Assembly: GCF_002975275.1 (NCBI RefSeq)
Contig: NZ_PCOQ01000001.1
Location: forward strand, 248,001 to 312,000
Length of the DNA: 64,000 nt
Source of the DNA: Achromobacter sp. MYb9
GTDB lineage: Bacteria > Pseudomonadota > Gammaproteobacteria > Burkholderiales > Burkholderiaceae_B
Direction of reading: 5' to 3'
Numbering within the stretch: position 1 is the first letter of the stretch; the number at the start of each line of letters is the position of its first letter. This document shows, piece by piece, positions 8,141 through 16,364 of the stretch. The notes beneath the pieces were generated by a model. The model had not been told where the DNA came from. It searched no databases and saw only the letters and a program-made list of their open reading frames with translations. Made by a program: the position numbers and the translations under genes.

Positions 8141-9370
8141 ATGACCGATTACGCCCGACTCGACGCCTGGGTAGATGCCCACTTTGACGAGGAAGTCCGC
8201 TTCCTGCAGGCATTGGTGCGCGTCCCCACGGACACGCCCCCCGGCAACAACGCCCCGCACGCCGTCCGCACCGCCGAACTGTTGCAGGACTTCGGCTTCC
8301 AGGCCGAAGCCCATGCGGTGCCCGCGCAGCAGGTCAAGGATTACGGCCTGGAATCCATCACCAACCTGATCGTCCGGCGCGAATACGGCCCAGGCCGCCG
8401 CGTGGCGCTTAACGCCCACGGCGACGTTGTCCCCCCCGGCGACGGCTGGCAGCACGCCCCCTACGGCGCCGAGATCGACGACGGCAGCCTGTACGGCCGT
8501 GCCGCCGCGGTCAGCAAGAGCGATTTCGCCAGCTTCACCTTCGCCGTGCGTGCGCTGGAAGCCGTTGCCCGCCCCACGCACGGCGCCGTTGAACTGCACT
8601 TCACCTACGACGAAGAGTTCGGCGGCCTGCTCGGACCCGGCTGGCTGCTGTCGCAGGGCCTGACCAAGCCCGACCTGATGATCGCCGCCGGCTTCAGCTA
8701 TGAGGTCGTGACGGCCCACAACGGCTGCCTGCAAATGGAAGTGACCGTGCACGGCAAGATGGCGCACGCGGCCATTCCCTCTACCGGCGTCGACGCGCTG
8801 CAAGGCGCGGTCAAGATCCTGAACGCGCTGTATGCGCAGAACGCGCGCTACCAGCAGGTGACGTCCGGCGTCGCGGGCATTACGCACCCGTACCTGAATG
8901 TCGGCCGCATCGAAGGCGGCACCAACACCAACGTCGTGCCCGGCATGGTCAGCTTCAAGCTGGACCGCCGCATGATCCCGGAGGAAAACGCTGCGGAAGT
9001 CGAAGCTGATATCCGTCGCGTCCTCCAAGAGGCCGCGGCGGCCACGCCCGGCATCACCATCGAAATCAAACGCCTGCTGCTGGCTAATTCGATGCGCCCC
9101 CTGCCCGGCAATCAGCCGCTGGTCAGCGCCATCCAGAAGCACGGCGAGGAGATCTTTGGCGAACCCATCCCCGCCATGGGCACCCCGCTCTACACCGACG
9201 TGCGCCTGTACGGCGAAGCGGGCATTCCCGGCGTGATCTACGGCGCAGGCCCGCGCACGGTGCTGGAGTCGCATGCCAAGCGCAGCGACGAACGGGTCGT
9301 GCTTGAAGACCTGCGCCGCGCCACCAAGGTCATCGCTCGCACGCTGGCCGATTTGCTGCAGCCCGCCTGA
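8141..9370 (+). CDS. M20-family amidohydrolase/peptidase with altered metal-site motif
   Basis: A 409-aa ArgE/DapE-type protein, 4 bp behind the UraD-AllC fusion and probably co-transcribed. It may act on a ureido compound from purine breakdown, but the substrate is unknown. His93 and Asp95 of the first metal motif (NAHGDVVPPG) and the catalytic Glu pair 158-159 (TYDEEFGG) are present, as is a C-terminal ESHAKRSDE. The bridging-Asp motif, normally GRGAxDxK, reads GRAAAVSKSD (119-128), with Val124 at the usual Asp position and an Asp four residues later. The central GEPT-like glutamate is also not evident. Dimerisation-domain sequence (VTVHGKMAHAAIPSTGVDA) is normal. Confidence 0.8.
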   Translation: MTDYARLDAWVDAHFDEEVRFLQALVRVPTDTPPGNNAPHAVRTAELLQDFGFQAEAHAVPAQQVKDYGLESITNLIVRREYGPGRRVALNAHGDVVPPGDGWQHAPYGAEIDDGSLYGRAAAVSKSDFASFTFAVRALEAVARPTHGAVELHFTYDEEFGGLLGPGWLLSQGLTKPDLMIAAGFSYEVVTAHNGCLQMEVTVHGKMAHAAIPSTGVDALQGAVKILNALYAQNARYQQVTSGVAGITHPYLNVGRIEGGTNTNVVPGMVSFKLDRRMIPEENAAEVEADIRRVLQEAAAATPGITIEIKRLLLANSMRPLPGNQPLVSAIQKHGEEIFGEPIPAMGTPLYTDVRLYGEAGIPGVIYGAGPRTVLESHAKRSDERVVLEDLRRATKVIARTLADLLQPA

Positions 9371-9378
9371 GCGTGCCA

Positions 9379-9414
9379 GGGCATGACACGCGCCGGTGGG
9401 CGCGCGTCATGCCC
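9379..9414. terminator. Strong hairpin after the purine-degradation operon
   Basis: GGGCATGACACGCGCC (9379-9394) pairs with 9399-9414 in a 16-bp stem with one mismatch and a GGTG loop, starting 8 bp after the stop of the M20 gene. No T-run follows, so it may be a terminator needing Rho or a 3'-end stabiliser. Confidence 0.5.
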
Positions 9415-9496
9415 CATCAGCGGCAAATCCTTCATTAAGTAACTAAATATATCAAATTAACTCGGGTTTTCCTCTATTCCGAAGACCCGGCCAGTC

Positions 9497-9515
9497 TGTA
9501 TACATTCCTAGTACA
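9497..9515. promoter_or_regulatory. Shared purine-cluster operator, copy 3 (upstream of the NCS2 permease)
   Basis: TGTATACATTCCTAGTACA. Its reverse complement is TGTAC-N6-TGTATACA, with the same half-sites and spacing as the copy at 5312-5330. It lies 60-78 bp upstream of the permease ATG, in an AT-rich intergenic region (9430-9510). Confidence 0.7.
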
Positions 9516-9574
9516 CAAGAACGCTTTTCAGGACTTTTTCCACCGACATCCCACTCCGCCAGGAGACTTTCGCC

Positions 9575-11080
9575 ATGCAGGCTGCATCGTCCGCGCCCTC
9601 CCGCGCGCCGCAAGACATCCACCCCGTCGACCAGCGCCTGCCCACCGGCAAGCTCGCGGCGCTGGGCCTGCAACACGTGCTGGTGATGTACGCCGGCGCG
9701 GTGGCCGTGCCGCTGATCGTGGGCCGCGCCCTGAACCTGTCGCCGGACGAAGTGGCCATGCTGATCTCGGCGGACCTGTTCTGTTGCGGCATCGTCACGC
9801 TGATCCAGACCCTGGGCGCGACGCAGTGGTTCGGCATCAAGCTGCCGGTGATGATGGGCGTCACCTTCGCGTCGGTCGCGCCCATGGTGGCGATCGCGAA
9901 CGCCAACCCCGGCACGGCGGGAGCGCAATTGCTGTTCGGCACCATCATCGGCGCGGGCGCGGTGTCCATCCTGATCGCCCCGATGATCAGCCGGATGCTG
10001 CGCTTCTTTCCGCCCGTCGTGACGGGCACCATCATCGCCGTCATCGGCATCACGCTGATGCGCGTGGGCATCAACTGGATATTCGGCAATCCGTTCGGCC
10101 CCACCGCGCCCGTCATCGTCGACCCGCTCTACGCCAAGTGGCTGGCCGACGTGACCTCGCCGGGCAGCGCCATTCCGCCCGTGCCGCAAGGGTTCGCCAT
10201 CATGCCGTCGATGCCGAATCCCCGATACGCCGACCTGACCGGCCTGGGCATCGCCGCGCTGGTCCTCGTCTCCATCCTGCTGATCGTCAAGTACACGCGC
10301 GGCTTTGTCGCCAACATCTCGGTGCTGCTGGGCATCGTGATCGGCGCCGTCGCCGCGTCCGCGACCGGCATCATGACCTTCGAGAAGATCGGCCAGGCCG
10401 CCTGGTTCGACATCGTGCTGCCGTTCCACTTCGGCATGCCGAAGTTCGACCCCATCCTGATCCTGAGCATGTCGCTGATCATGGTGGTGGTGATGATCGA
10501 ATCCACCGGCATGTTCCTGGCGCTGGGCGAAATGACCGGCCGGGACGTCCGGCAGGAAGACCTGGCGCGCGGTTTGCGCACCGACGGCCTGGGCACCTTG
10601 CTCGGCGGCATCTTCAATACCTTCCCGTACACCAGCTTTTCGCAGAACGTCGGGCTGGTCGCGGTAACGGGCGTCAAAAGCCGCTATGTCTGCGTGGCCG
10701 GGGGCCTGGTCCTGCTGGTGCTGGGATTGCTGCCCAAGATGGCCGCGCTGGTGGAATCGCTGCCCACCGTGGTGCTGGGCGGCGCGGGCATCGTCATGTT
10801 CGGCATGGTCACCGCCACGGGGATCCGCATCCTGTCCGGCGTGGATTTCAAGGGCAACCGCCACAACGCAATGATCGTGGCCGTTTCGATCGGGGTCGGC
10901 ATGGTGCCGCTGATCGCGCCCAACTTCAAGCAGTGGATGCCGCACTCGCTGCACACGCTGGTCGAGTCCGGAATTTTATTGGCCTCGCTGTCGGCCGTGC
11001 TGCTTAACCTGTTCCTGAACGGCGCCACGCATGACAAGCGCGCCATCATCTCGGCGGCGCTGCAAGCCGACGAACACTAA
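9575..11080 (+). CDS. NCS2 nucleobase permease, probable xanthine/urate transporter
   Basis: A 501-aa inner-membrane carrier of the nucleobase-ascorbate transporter family, with about 14 hydrophobic segments. Family marks are the QH motif in TM1 (LGLQHVLVMYAGAVAVPLIVG) and the NAT signature QNVGLVAVTGVKSRYV near residue 355. ESTGMFLALGEMTGR is also typical. AGGAG lies 14 nt upstream of the ATG. Location downstream of the urate genes and the shared operator argue for uptake of urate or xanthine rather than uracil. No xanthine dehydrogenase gene is in the window. Confidence 0.88.
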   Translation: MQAASSAPSRAPQDIHPVDQRLPTGKLAALGLQHVLVMYAGAVAVPLIVGRALNLSPDEVAMLISADLFCCGIVTLIQTLGATQWFGIKLPVMMGVTFASVAPMVAIANANPGTAGAQLLFGTIIGAGAVSILIAPMISRMLRFFPPVVTGTIIAVIGITLMRVGINWIFGNPFGPTAPVIVDPLYAKWLADVTSPGSAIPPVPQGFAIMPSMPNPRYADLTGLGIAALVLVSILLIVKYTRGFVANISVLLGIVIGAVAASATGIMTFEKIGQAAWFDIVLPFHFGMPKFDPILILSMSLIMVVVMIESTGMFLALGEMTGRDVRQEDLARGLRTDGLGTLLGGIFNTFPYTSFSQNVGLVAVTGVKSRYVCVAGGLVLLVLGLLPKMAALVESLPTVVLGGAGIVMFGMVTATGIRILSGVDFKGNRHNAMIVAVSIGVGMVPLIAPNFKQWMPHSLHTLVESGILLASLSAVLLNLFLNGATHDKRAIISAALQADEH

Positions 11081-11149
11081 GCGTGGCGCGGTGGCCGGCC
11101 CGCGGCAGGCGCGGACCCGGCCACAGCGTCGCGGCCAGCGCCCCTGCCG

Positions 11150-13213
11150 CTATCCCAGCCGCATCACGCGGCGCCAGAACAGCACCGCGACCATCACAAA
11201 AACCGCCAGCCCCAGATAAGACGCGATGGACGCGAAGCCTTCGCCCGCGATCGCCAGCGGCGCGTCCGTGCCCGCCGCGCCGATGATGGCCGCCATCAGC
11301 ACGCCGACCAGGCTTTCACCCACGATCAGGCCGGAAGCGATCAGCACCCCGCGGCGGTTCGCCGCATCCGCGTACTGTTCGTAGGGCTTGCCGGCGGCCG
11401 AGGCGCGACGCCGCAAGGCACGTTCCAGCAGCCACGCCAGCACTGCGCCAGCCACAATGGGCGCGGCCACCGTCGGCGGCAGATAGATGCCGATCCCGAC
11501 CGCCAACACCGGGATGCGGGCCACGCGGCACGTGCGCTTCAGAATCTCGTCCACCACGATCAGGCCCACGCCCACGGCCATGCCGATCAGGATCATGGTC
11601 CAGTTCAATTGGTGGGTGAAGATGCCGCGCGCGATCGCCAGCATCAGCGTGGCCTGCGGGGCCGACAGCGCCTGCGCCGGATCCATGCCTTCGCGCGGCA
11701 TCGCATCCGCGAAACCGTAGGCGTTGTACAGCAGCTCCAGCACCGGCGAGATCACCGCGGCGCCCACCACGCAGCCGATCAGCAGCGCCACCTGCTGGCG
11801 CCACGGCGTGGCGCCCACCAGCCATCCCGTCTTCAGGTCTTGCAGGTTGTCGTTCGAAATCGATGCCACGGCCACCACGGCCGACGTACTGAAGATGGAC
11901 AGCGCGATCGCCATCTGCACGCCGTTCTGCACGCCAAGCAATTCGCCGCCCAACGCCAGCATCAGCAGCGACACCAGCACGATGGCCACGATGCCGACGC
12001 CCGAAATCGGGCTGGTCGACGACCCCACCAGGCCTGCCATGTAGCCGCAAGCCGCCGCTACCAGAAAGCCGAACACGAAGGCGAACAGCACGGCGTAGGC
12101 CACCAGCTTCCAGATGGCGCCGGCCGACAACGGCGCGTCAGACAGGAACACCTGGAACGTGATCACCAGAATCGCCACCAGGATCAGCGTGACGATGGAA
12201 ATCCAGCCGGCGGACAGGTCGCGCTCGGTGCGCGGCGCCTGGCCTGCCCGGGCCGCGCCCGCCTTGGTCAGCGCCGAAAACGACGCCTTCACGCCGCGCG
12301 CCATCGGCATGAACAAGGTCGCCAGCGTCCAGATGGCGCCCACGCCGATTACGCCAGCGCCGATGAAGCGCACCTGCGACGACCACAGCCCGGTGGCGTA
12401 TTTGGCCAAGGTCTGGCCGGCGGGGATGTCGCCCATGGCGGTCAGGACCGGCACCGCGATACCCCAGGAAATGATCAGGCCGGTCAGCATGGCCAGGCCC
12501 GCGACGATGCCGATCAGGTAGCCCGCGCCCAGCAACGCCAGGGAAAAGCCCATCGGCAGGCGGAACACCGCGCCGCCCATGGCGAACCAGCCGCTGACAC
12601 TGTCGCCCAGCACGCGCAGGCCGCTGGCGGCAAAGCTGACCACGGCCGCCACCACGCCGCCCGTCACGATGTCGCCCATGCCGGTCGCGGCAGGCTTGGC
12701 GCCGGGCCGGCCGCTGGCCTGGCCAGCGTCCCCGGCCGCATCCTGCGCCCGTTCGGCGCTGCCCACACGCAGGATCTCGGCGGCCGCCACGCCTTCCGGA
12801 TACGGCAGATCGCTTTGCACCACCATCACATGGCGCAACGGGATCGTGAACATCACACCCAGCATGCCGCCGGCCGCGCAAATGCCCAGCGTCTGCCAGA
12901 ACGGAAAGCCCTGCCAGTGCCCCATCATGACCAACGCGGGCAGGATGAAAATGATGGACGACAGCGTGCCGGCCGCCGAAGCCTGCGTCTGCACCATATT
13001 GTTTTCGAGGATGTTCGCGTCCTTGAACAGGCGCAGCACCGACATCGAGATCACCGCCGCGGGAATGGCGGATGAGAACGTCAGGCCAACCTTCAGCCCC
13101 AGGAAGACGTTGGAGGCGGTGAAGATCACGGTGATCAAGGCGCCCAGCAAGACGCCGCGGAACGTCAGTTCCGGAAGGGTGACGTTTGCCGGGACGCTGA
13201 CGGGTTGAGTCAT
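11150..13213 (-). CDS. OPT-family oligopeptide transporter
   Basis: A 687-aa integral-membrane protein with roughly 14-16 hydrophobic segments. The N-terminus LPELTFRGVLLGALITVIFTASNVFLGLKVGLTFSSAIPAAVISM and the C-terminal YLPPTVAAPIVAGAVLAWLLER are hallmarks of bacterial OPT transporters, proton-coupled importers of peptides or metal chelates. GGGAG precedes the ATG. It converges on the permease gene over 69 bp and is divergent from the AceE-like gene. Substrate cannot be told from sequence. Confidence 0.9.
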   Translation of the reverse strand: MTQPVSVPANVTLPELTFRGVLLGALITVIFTASNVFLGLKVGLTFSSAIPAAVISMSVLRLFKDANILENNMVQTQASAAGTLSSIIFILPALVMMGHWQGFPFWQTLGICAAGGMLGVMFTIPLRHVMVVQSDLPYPEGVAAAEILRVGSAERAQDAAGDAGQASGRPGAKPAATGMGDIVTGGVVAAVVSFAASGLRVLGDSVSGWFAMGGAVFRLPMGFSLALLGAGYLIGIVAGLAMLTGLIISWGIAVPVLTAMGDIPAGQTLAKYATGLWSSQVRFIGAGVIGVGAIWTLATLFMPMARGVKASFSALTKAGAARAGQAPRTERDLSAGWISIVTLILVAILVITFQVFLSDAPLSAGAIWKLVAYAVLFAFVFGFLVAAACGYMAGLVGSSTSPISGVGIVAIVLVSLLMLALGGELLGVQNGVQMAIALSIFSTSAVVAVASISNDNLQDLKTGWLVGATPWRQQVALLIGCVVGAAVISPVLELLYNAYGFADAMPREGMDPAQALSAPQATLMLAIARGIFTHQLNWTMILIGMAVGVGLIVVDEILKRTCRVARIPVLAVGIGIYLPPTVAAPIVAGAVLAWLLERALRRRASAAGKPYEQYADAANRRGVLIASGLIVGESLVGVLMAAIIGAAGTDAPLAIAGEGFASIASYLGLAVFVMVAVLFWRRVMRLG

Positions 13214-13433
13214 TGAAGTCTCCCGTTGTGGGTTCTGCTAAACCGCGCATTCTAGCGCTTCAGCGTCCACGCAGTGGTCACCACGCGTAAACGCCGCTTG
13301 GCGGCAGATGCTGCCGGCTTTGGAAACGCTTGCAAAAGATTATGCTGAAAGCGGGCCTTTCCACCCTGGAATTTGATGACTCATGCCTTCGACACAGGTC
13401 TAGCATTGAGCGATAACAGGAGACATCACGACC

Positions 13434-16121
13434 ATGCGCGACGCCAGCCAACCCATCGCCGGGCAAGACGACCGGCACGACGCCGACCCATCGGAAACCG
13501 CCGAATGGCGCGACGCCCTGCAGTCGCTGGTCGATAATGGCGGGGCCGGCCGCGCCGGCTACGTGTTGGACAACCTGCTTGGGCACGCCGCGTCGCTCGG
13601 GTTGCGCGCCAACAGCCAGACCCGCACCGCCTATCTGAACACGATACCCGCCGACCAGGAGCCCCCCTTCCCCGGCAACTTGGCGGTGGAAGAACGCATC
13701 GCCCGCATCAACCGCTGGAACGCACTGGCCATGGTCGTACGCGCCAACCAGGCGCATGGCGAACTGGGCGGCCACATCGCCAGCTACGCCTCCGCCGCCG
13801 ACCTGTTCGAAGTGGGCTTCAACCATTTCTTCCGCGCGCAGTCGGCCGACGGCCCGGGCGACCTGGTCTACATGCAACCGCATTCGGCGCCCGGCGTTTA
13901 TGCCCGCGCCTACCTGGAAGGCTTCCTGGGCGAAGACGACCTGGCCCACTTCCGGCAAGAGATAACCGCCACCGCGCGCGGGCTGCGTGGTCTGTCGTCC
14001 TACCCCCATCCCTGGCTGATGCCGGATTTCTGGCAGTTCCCCACGGGTTCCATGGGCATTGGCCCCATCAACGCCATCTACCAGGCGCGTTTCATGCGCT
14101 ACCTGGAACACCGCTCTCTGGTGCCTGGCGGCGACCGCAAGGTCTGGGGCATTTTCGGCGACGGCGAAATGGATGAACCGGAATCCATCGCGGCGCTGAC
14201 GCTGGCCGCGCGCGAAAAGCTGGACAACCTGGTCTTCGTCGTCAACTGCAACCTGCAGCGGCTGGATGGCCCGGTGCGTGGCAACGGCCGCATTATCGAC
14301 GAGCTGGAAACGTTATACGCGGGCGCAGGCTGGAACGTGATCAAGCTGGTCTGGGGCAGCGACTGGGACGCGCTGCTGCGGCGCGATACCGGCGGCGCGC
14401 TGGCCCGCGCGTTCGCGAATACCGTGGACGGCCAGTTCCAGACCTTCGCCGCCAACGACGGCGCCTTCAACCGCGCCCATTTCTTCAACCAGAATCCCGA
14501 ACTGGCGGCGCTGGTGGCCGACTGGACCGACGAGGCCATCGACCGTCTGCATCGCGGCGGCCACGACATGGTGAAAATCCATGCCGCCTACCACCGCGCG
14601 GCCCGGCACCGGGGCCAACCCACCGTGATCCTGGCGCAGACCAAGAAAGGCTTCGGCATGGGATCGGCCGGCCAGGGCAAGATGACGACGCACCAGCAGA
14701 AGAAGCTGGACGACGAGGCCCTGCTGGCCTTCCGCGACCGCTTCGCGCTGCCGATCTCGGACGCGGACTGCCTGGCGCTCAAGTTCTACCGCCCCGCCGA
14801 AGACAGCGCCGAACTGCGCCACCTGCAAGCGCGGCGCGCGGCGCTGGGCGGCCACATTCCGCGCCGCCGCACGCAGGCCCCGCGGCTGACACCACCCGCC
14901 GCCGAACACTGGGCGCGCTTCGCATTGGCCGCCGACGGCAAGGAAATGTCGTCCACCATGGCCATCGTGCGCATGCTGACCGCCTTGCTGAAAGACGCCA
15001 CCGTGGGCGCGCGCATCGTGCCCATCGTGGCGGACGAGGCCCGCACGTTCGGCATGGCCAATCTGTTCCGCCAGATCGGCATTTACTCGGCGCAAGGCCA
15101 GTTGTACGAGCCCGAAGACATCGGCTCGGTGCTGTACTACCGCGAGGCGCGCGATGGCCAGATCCTGGAGGAAGGCATTACCGAGGCCGGCGCGATTTCA
15201 TCCTGGACCGCGGCCGGCACCAGCTATTCGGTCAACGGCCTGCCGATGCTGCCCTTCTATATCTATTACTCGATGTTCGGCTTCCAGCGCATCGGCGACC
15301 TGATCTGGGCCGCCGCCGACCAGCGCACCCGGGGCTTCCTGATCGGCGCAACGTCCGGCCGCACCACGCTGGGCGGCGAAGGCTTGCAGCATCAAGACGG
15401 CTCCAGCCACATCATGGCCGCCGCCGTGCCCAACTGCCGCGCGTACGACCCGGCCTACGCCTTCGAGGTCGCCGTCATCGTCGAACACGGCATGCGCCGC
15501 ATGCTGGACGAGCAACGCGACGAATTCTTCTACCTGACGGTCACGAACGAAAACCTGGCGCAGCCCGACATGCCCGCCGGCGCTGGCGTGCGGGACGGCA
15601 TCCTGCGCGGAATGTACCTGCTGCGCCCCGCCCAAGGGCAAGCCCAGGTGCGCCTGCTGGGCGCGGGTCCGATGCTGCGCGAAGCCGAAATGGCGGCGGA
15701 CCGCCTGCGCACGCGCCATGGCGTGGACGCCGAGGTCTGGAGCGTCACCAGCTTTTCCGAGTTGGCCCGGGATGGCCGCGAATCGGAGCGCGCCCGCGTG
15801 TTGGGGCTGGACGCGGCGGACGGCGCGGACTGGGTCCGCACCTGCCTGGGCACAAGCGACGCGCCGGTCATCGCCGCCACCGACTACGTGCGCGCCGTGC
15901 CCGAACAGATCCGCGCCTGGGTGCCCGCCCCCTACCGGACCTTGGGGACGGACGGCTTTGGCCGCAGCGACACCCGGGCCCAGCTGCGCGATTTCTTCGA
16001 AGTCAGCGCCGACTGGATGGTGCTGTACGCGCTGGACAGCCTGGGCCGCCAGGCGGACGCCGACACGCTGCGCCAGACCTTGAACGCCCGGGCGCGGCAA
16101 ACCCCGCCGTGGGAACTATAG
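13434..16121 (+). CDS. Homodimeric 2-oxoacid dehydrogenase E1, AceE-type paralogue
   Basis: An 895-aa thiamine-diphosphate E1 of the AceE family, which decarboxylates a 2-oxoacid (pyruvate, or 2-oxobutyrate in MdeB-type members) and transfers the acyl group to E2. The ThDP motif GDGEMDEPES begins at residue 242. Also present are SYPHPWLMPDFWQFPTGSMGIGP, QTKKGFGMGSAGQGKMTTHQQKK, GITEAGAISSWTAAGTSYS and TTLGGEGLQHQDGSSHI. CAGGAG lies upstream of the ATG. Unlike a housekeeping pdh operon, no aceF or lpd gene follows; a terminator comes directly after it. It is therefore likely a second, specialised E1 that borrows E2/E3 from another complex. Substrate is inferred only. Confidence 0.85.
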   Translation: MRDASQPIAGQDDRHDADPSETAEWRDALQSLVDNGGAGRAGYVLDNLLGHAASLGLRANSQTRTAYLNTIPADQEPPFPGNLAVEERIARINRWNALAMVVRANQAHGELGGHIASYASAADLFEVGFNHFFRAQSADGPGDLVYMQPHSAPGVYARAYLEGFLGEDDLAHFRQEITATARGLRGLSSYPHPWLMPDFWQFPTGSMGIGPINAIYQARFMRYLEHRSLVPGGDRKVWGIFGDGEMDEPESIAALTLAAREKLDNLVFVVNCNLQRLDGPVRGNGRIIDELETLYAGAGWNVIKLVWGSDWDALLRRDTGGALARAFANTVDGQFQTFAANDGAFNRAHFFNQNPELAALVADWTDEAIDRLHRGGHDMVKIHAAYHRAARHRGQPTVILAQTKKGFGMGSAGQGKMTTHQQKKLDDEALLAFRDRFALPISDADCLALKFYRPAEDSAELRHLQARRAALGGHIPRRRTQAPRLTPPAAEHWARFALAADGKEMSSTMAIVRMLTALLKDATVGARIVPIVADEARTFGMANLFRQIGIYSAQGQLYEPEDIGSVLYYREARDGQILEEGITEAGAISSWTAAGTSYSVNGLPMLPFYIYYSMFGFQRIGDLIWAAADQRTRGFLIGATSGRTTLGGEGLQHQDGSSHIMAAAVPNCRAYDPAYAFEVAVIVEHGMRRMLDEQRDEFFYLTVTNENLAQPDMPAGAGVRDGILRGMYLLRPAQGQAQVRLLGAGPMLREAEMAADRLRTRHGVDAEVWSVTSFSELARDGRESERARVLGLDAADGADWVRTCLGTSDAPVIAATDYVRAVPEQIRAWVPAPYRTLGTDGFGRSDTRAQLRDFFEVSADWMVLYALDSLGRQADADTLRQTLNARARQTPPWEL

Positions 16122-16176
16122 GCGCTGCACGCCGGTCCCGCCGGACCTCTACACGCCGCTCGCACTTGCCGTCGCG

Positions 16177-16202
16177 AGCGGCGAAATATCCCGCCGCTTT
16201 TT
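16177..16202 (+). terminator. Rho-independent terminator of the AceE-type gene
   Basis: AGCGGCG (16177-16183), loop of 8, CGCCGCT (16192-16198), then a T-run to 16202. It lies 56 bp past the stop. A second GC-rich hairpin (16295-16315) followed by a pyrimidine stretch lies just ahead of maeB and may belong to its leader. Confidence 0.75.
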
Positions 16203-16364
16203 GATCAAAACGGCTGGCTCGCTGCACTGCAACAACCAAGCGCCCGCGCTTTCTGGTGAAATACGGGTGTTCCCTAAGCATTTCGCGAAGAAACCGGCGG
16301 GCCGTGAGCCCGCCGTTTGTCATCCCGTTTTCTTTTTCAGTTAGTGCCTCAGAGGCCCGATCCC

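Noticed and set aside
6328..8142. 604-codon minus-strand open frame
   Set aside because: It is the reverse shadow of the UraD-AllC fusion, which has clear catalytic motifs in the other direction.
11091..11124. GTGGCCGG...CCGGCCAC hairpin between the convergent permease and OPT genes
   Set aside because: The stem is only 8 bp around an 18-base loop with no T-run; too weak to call a terminator in such GC-rich DNA.
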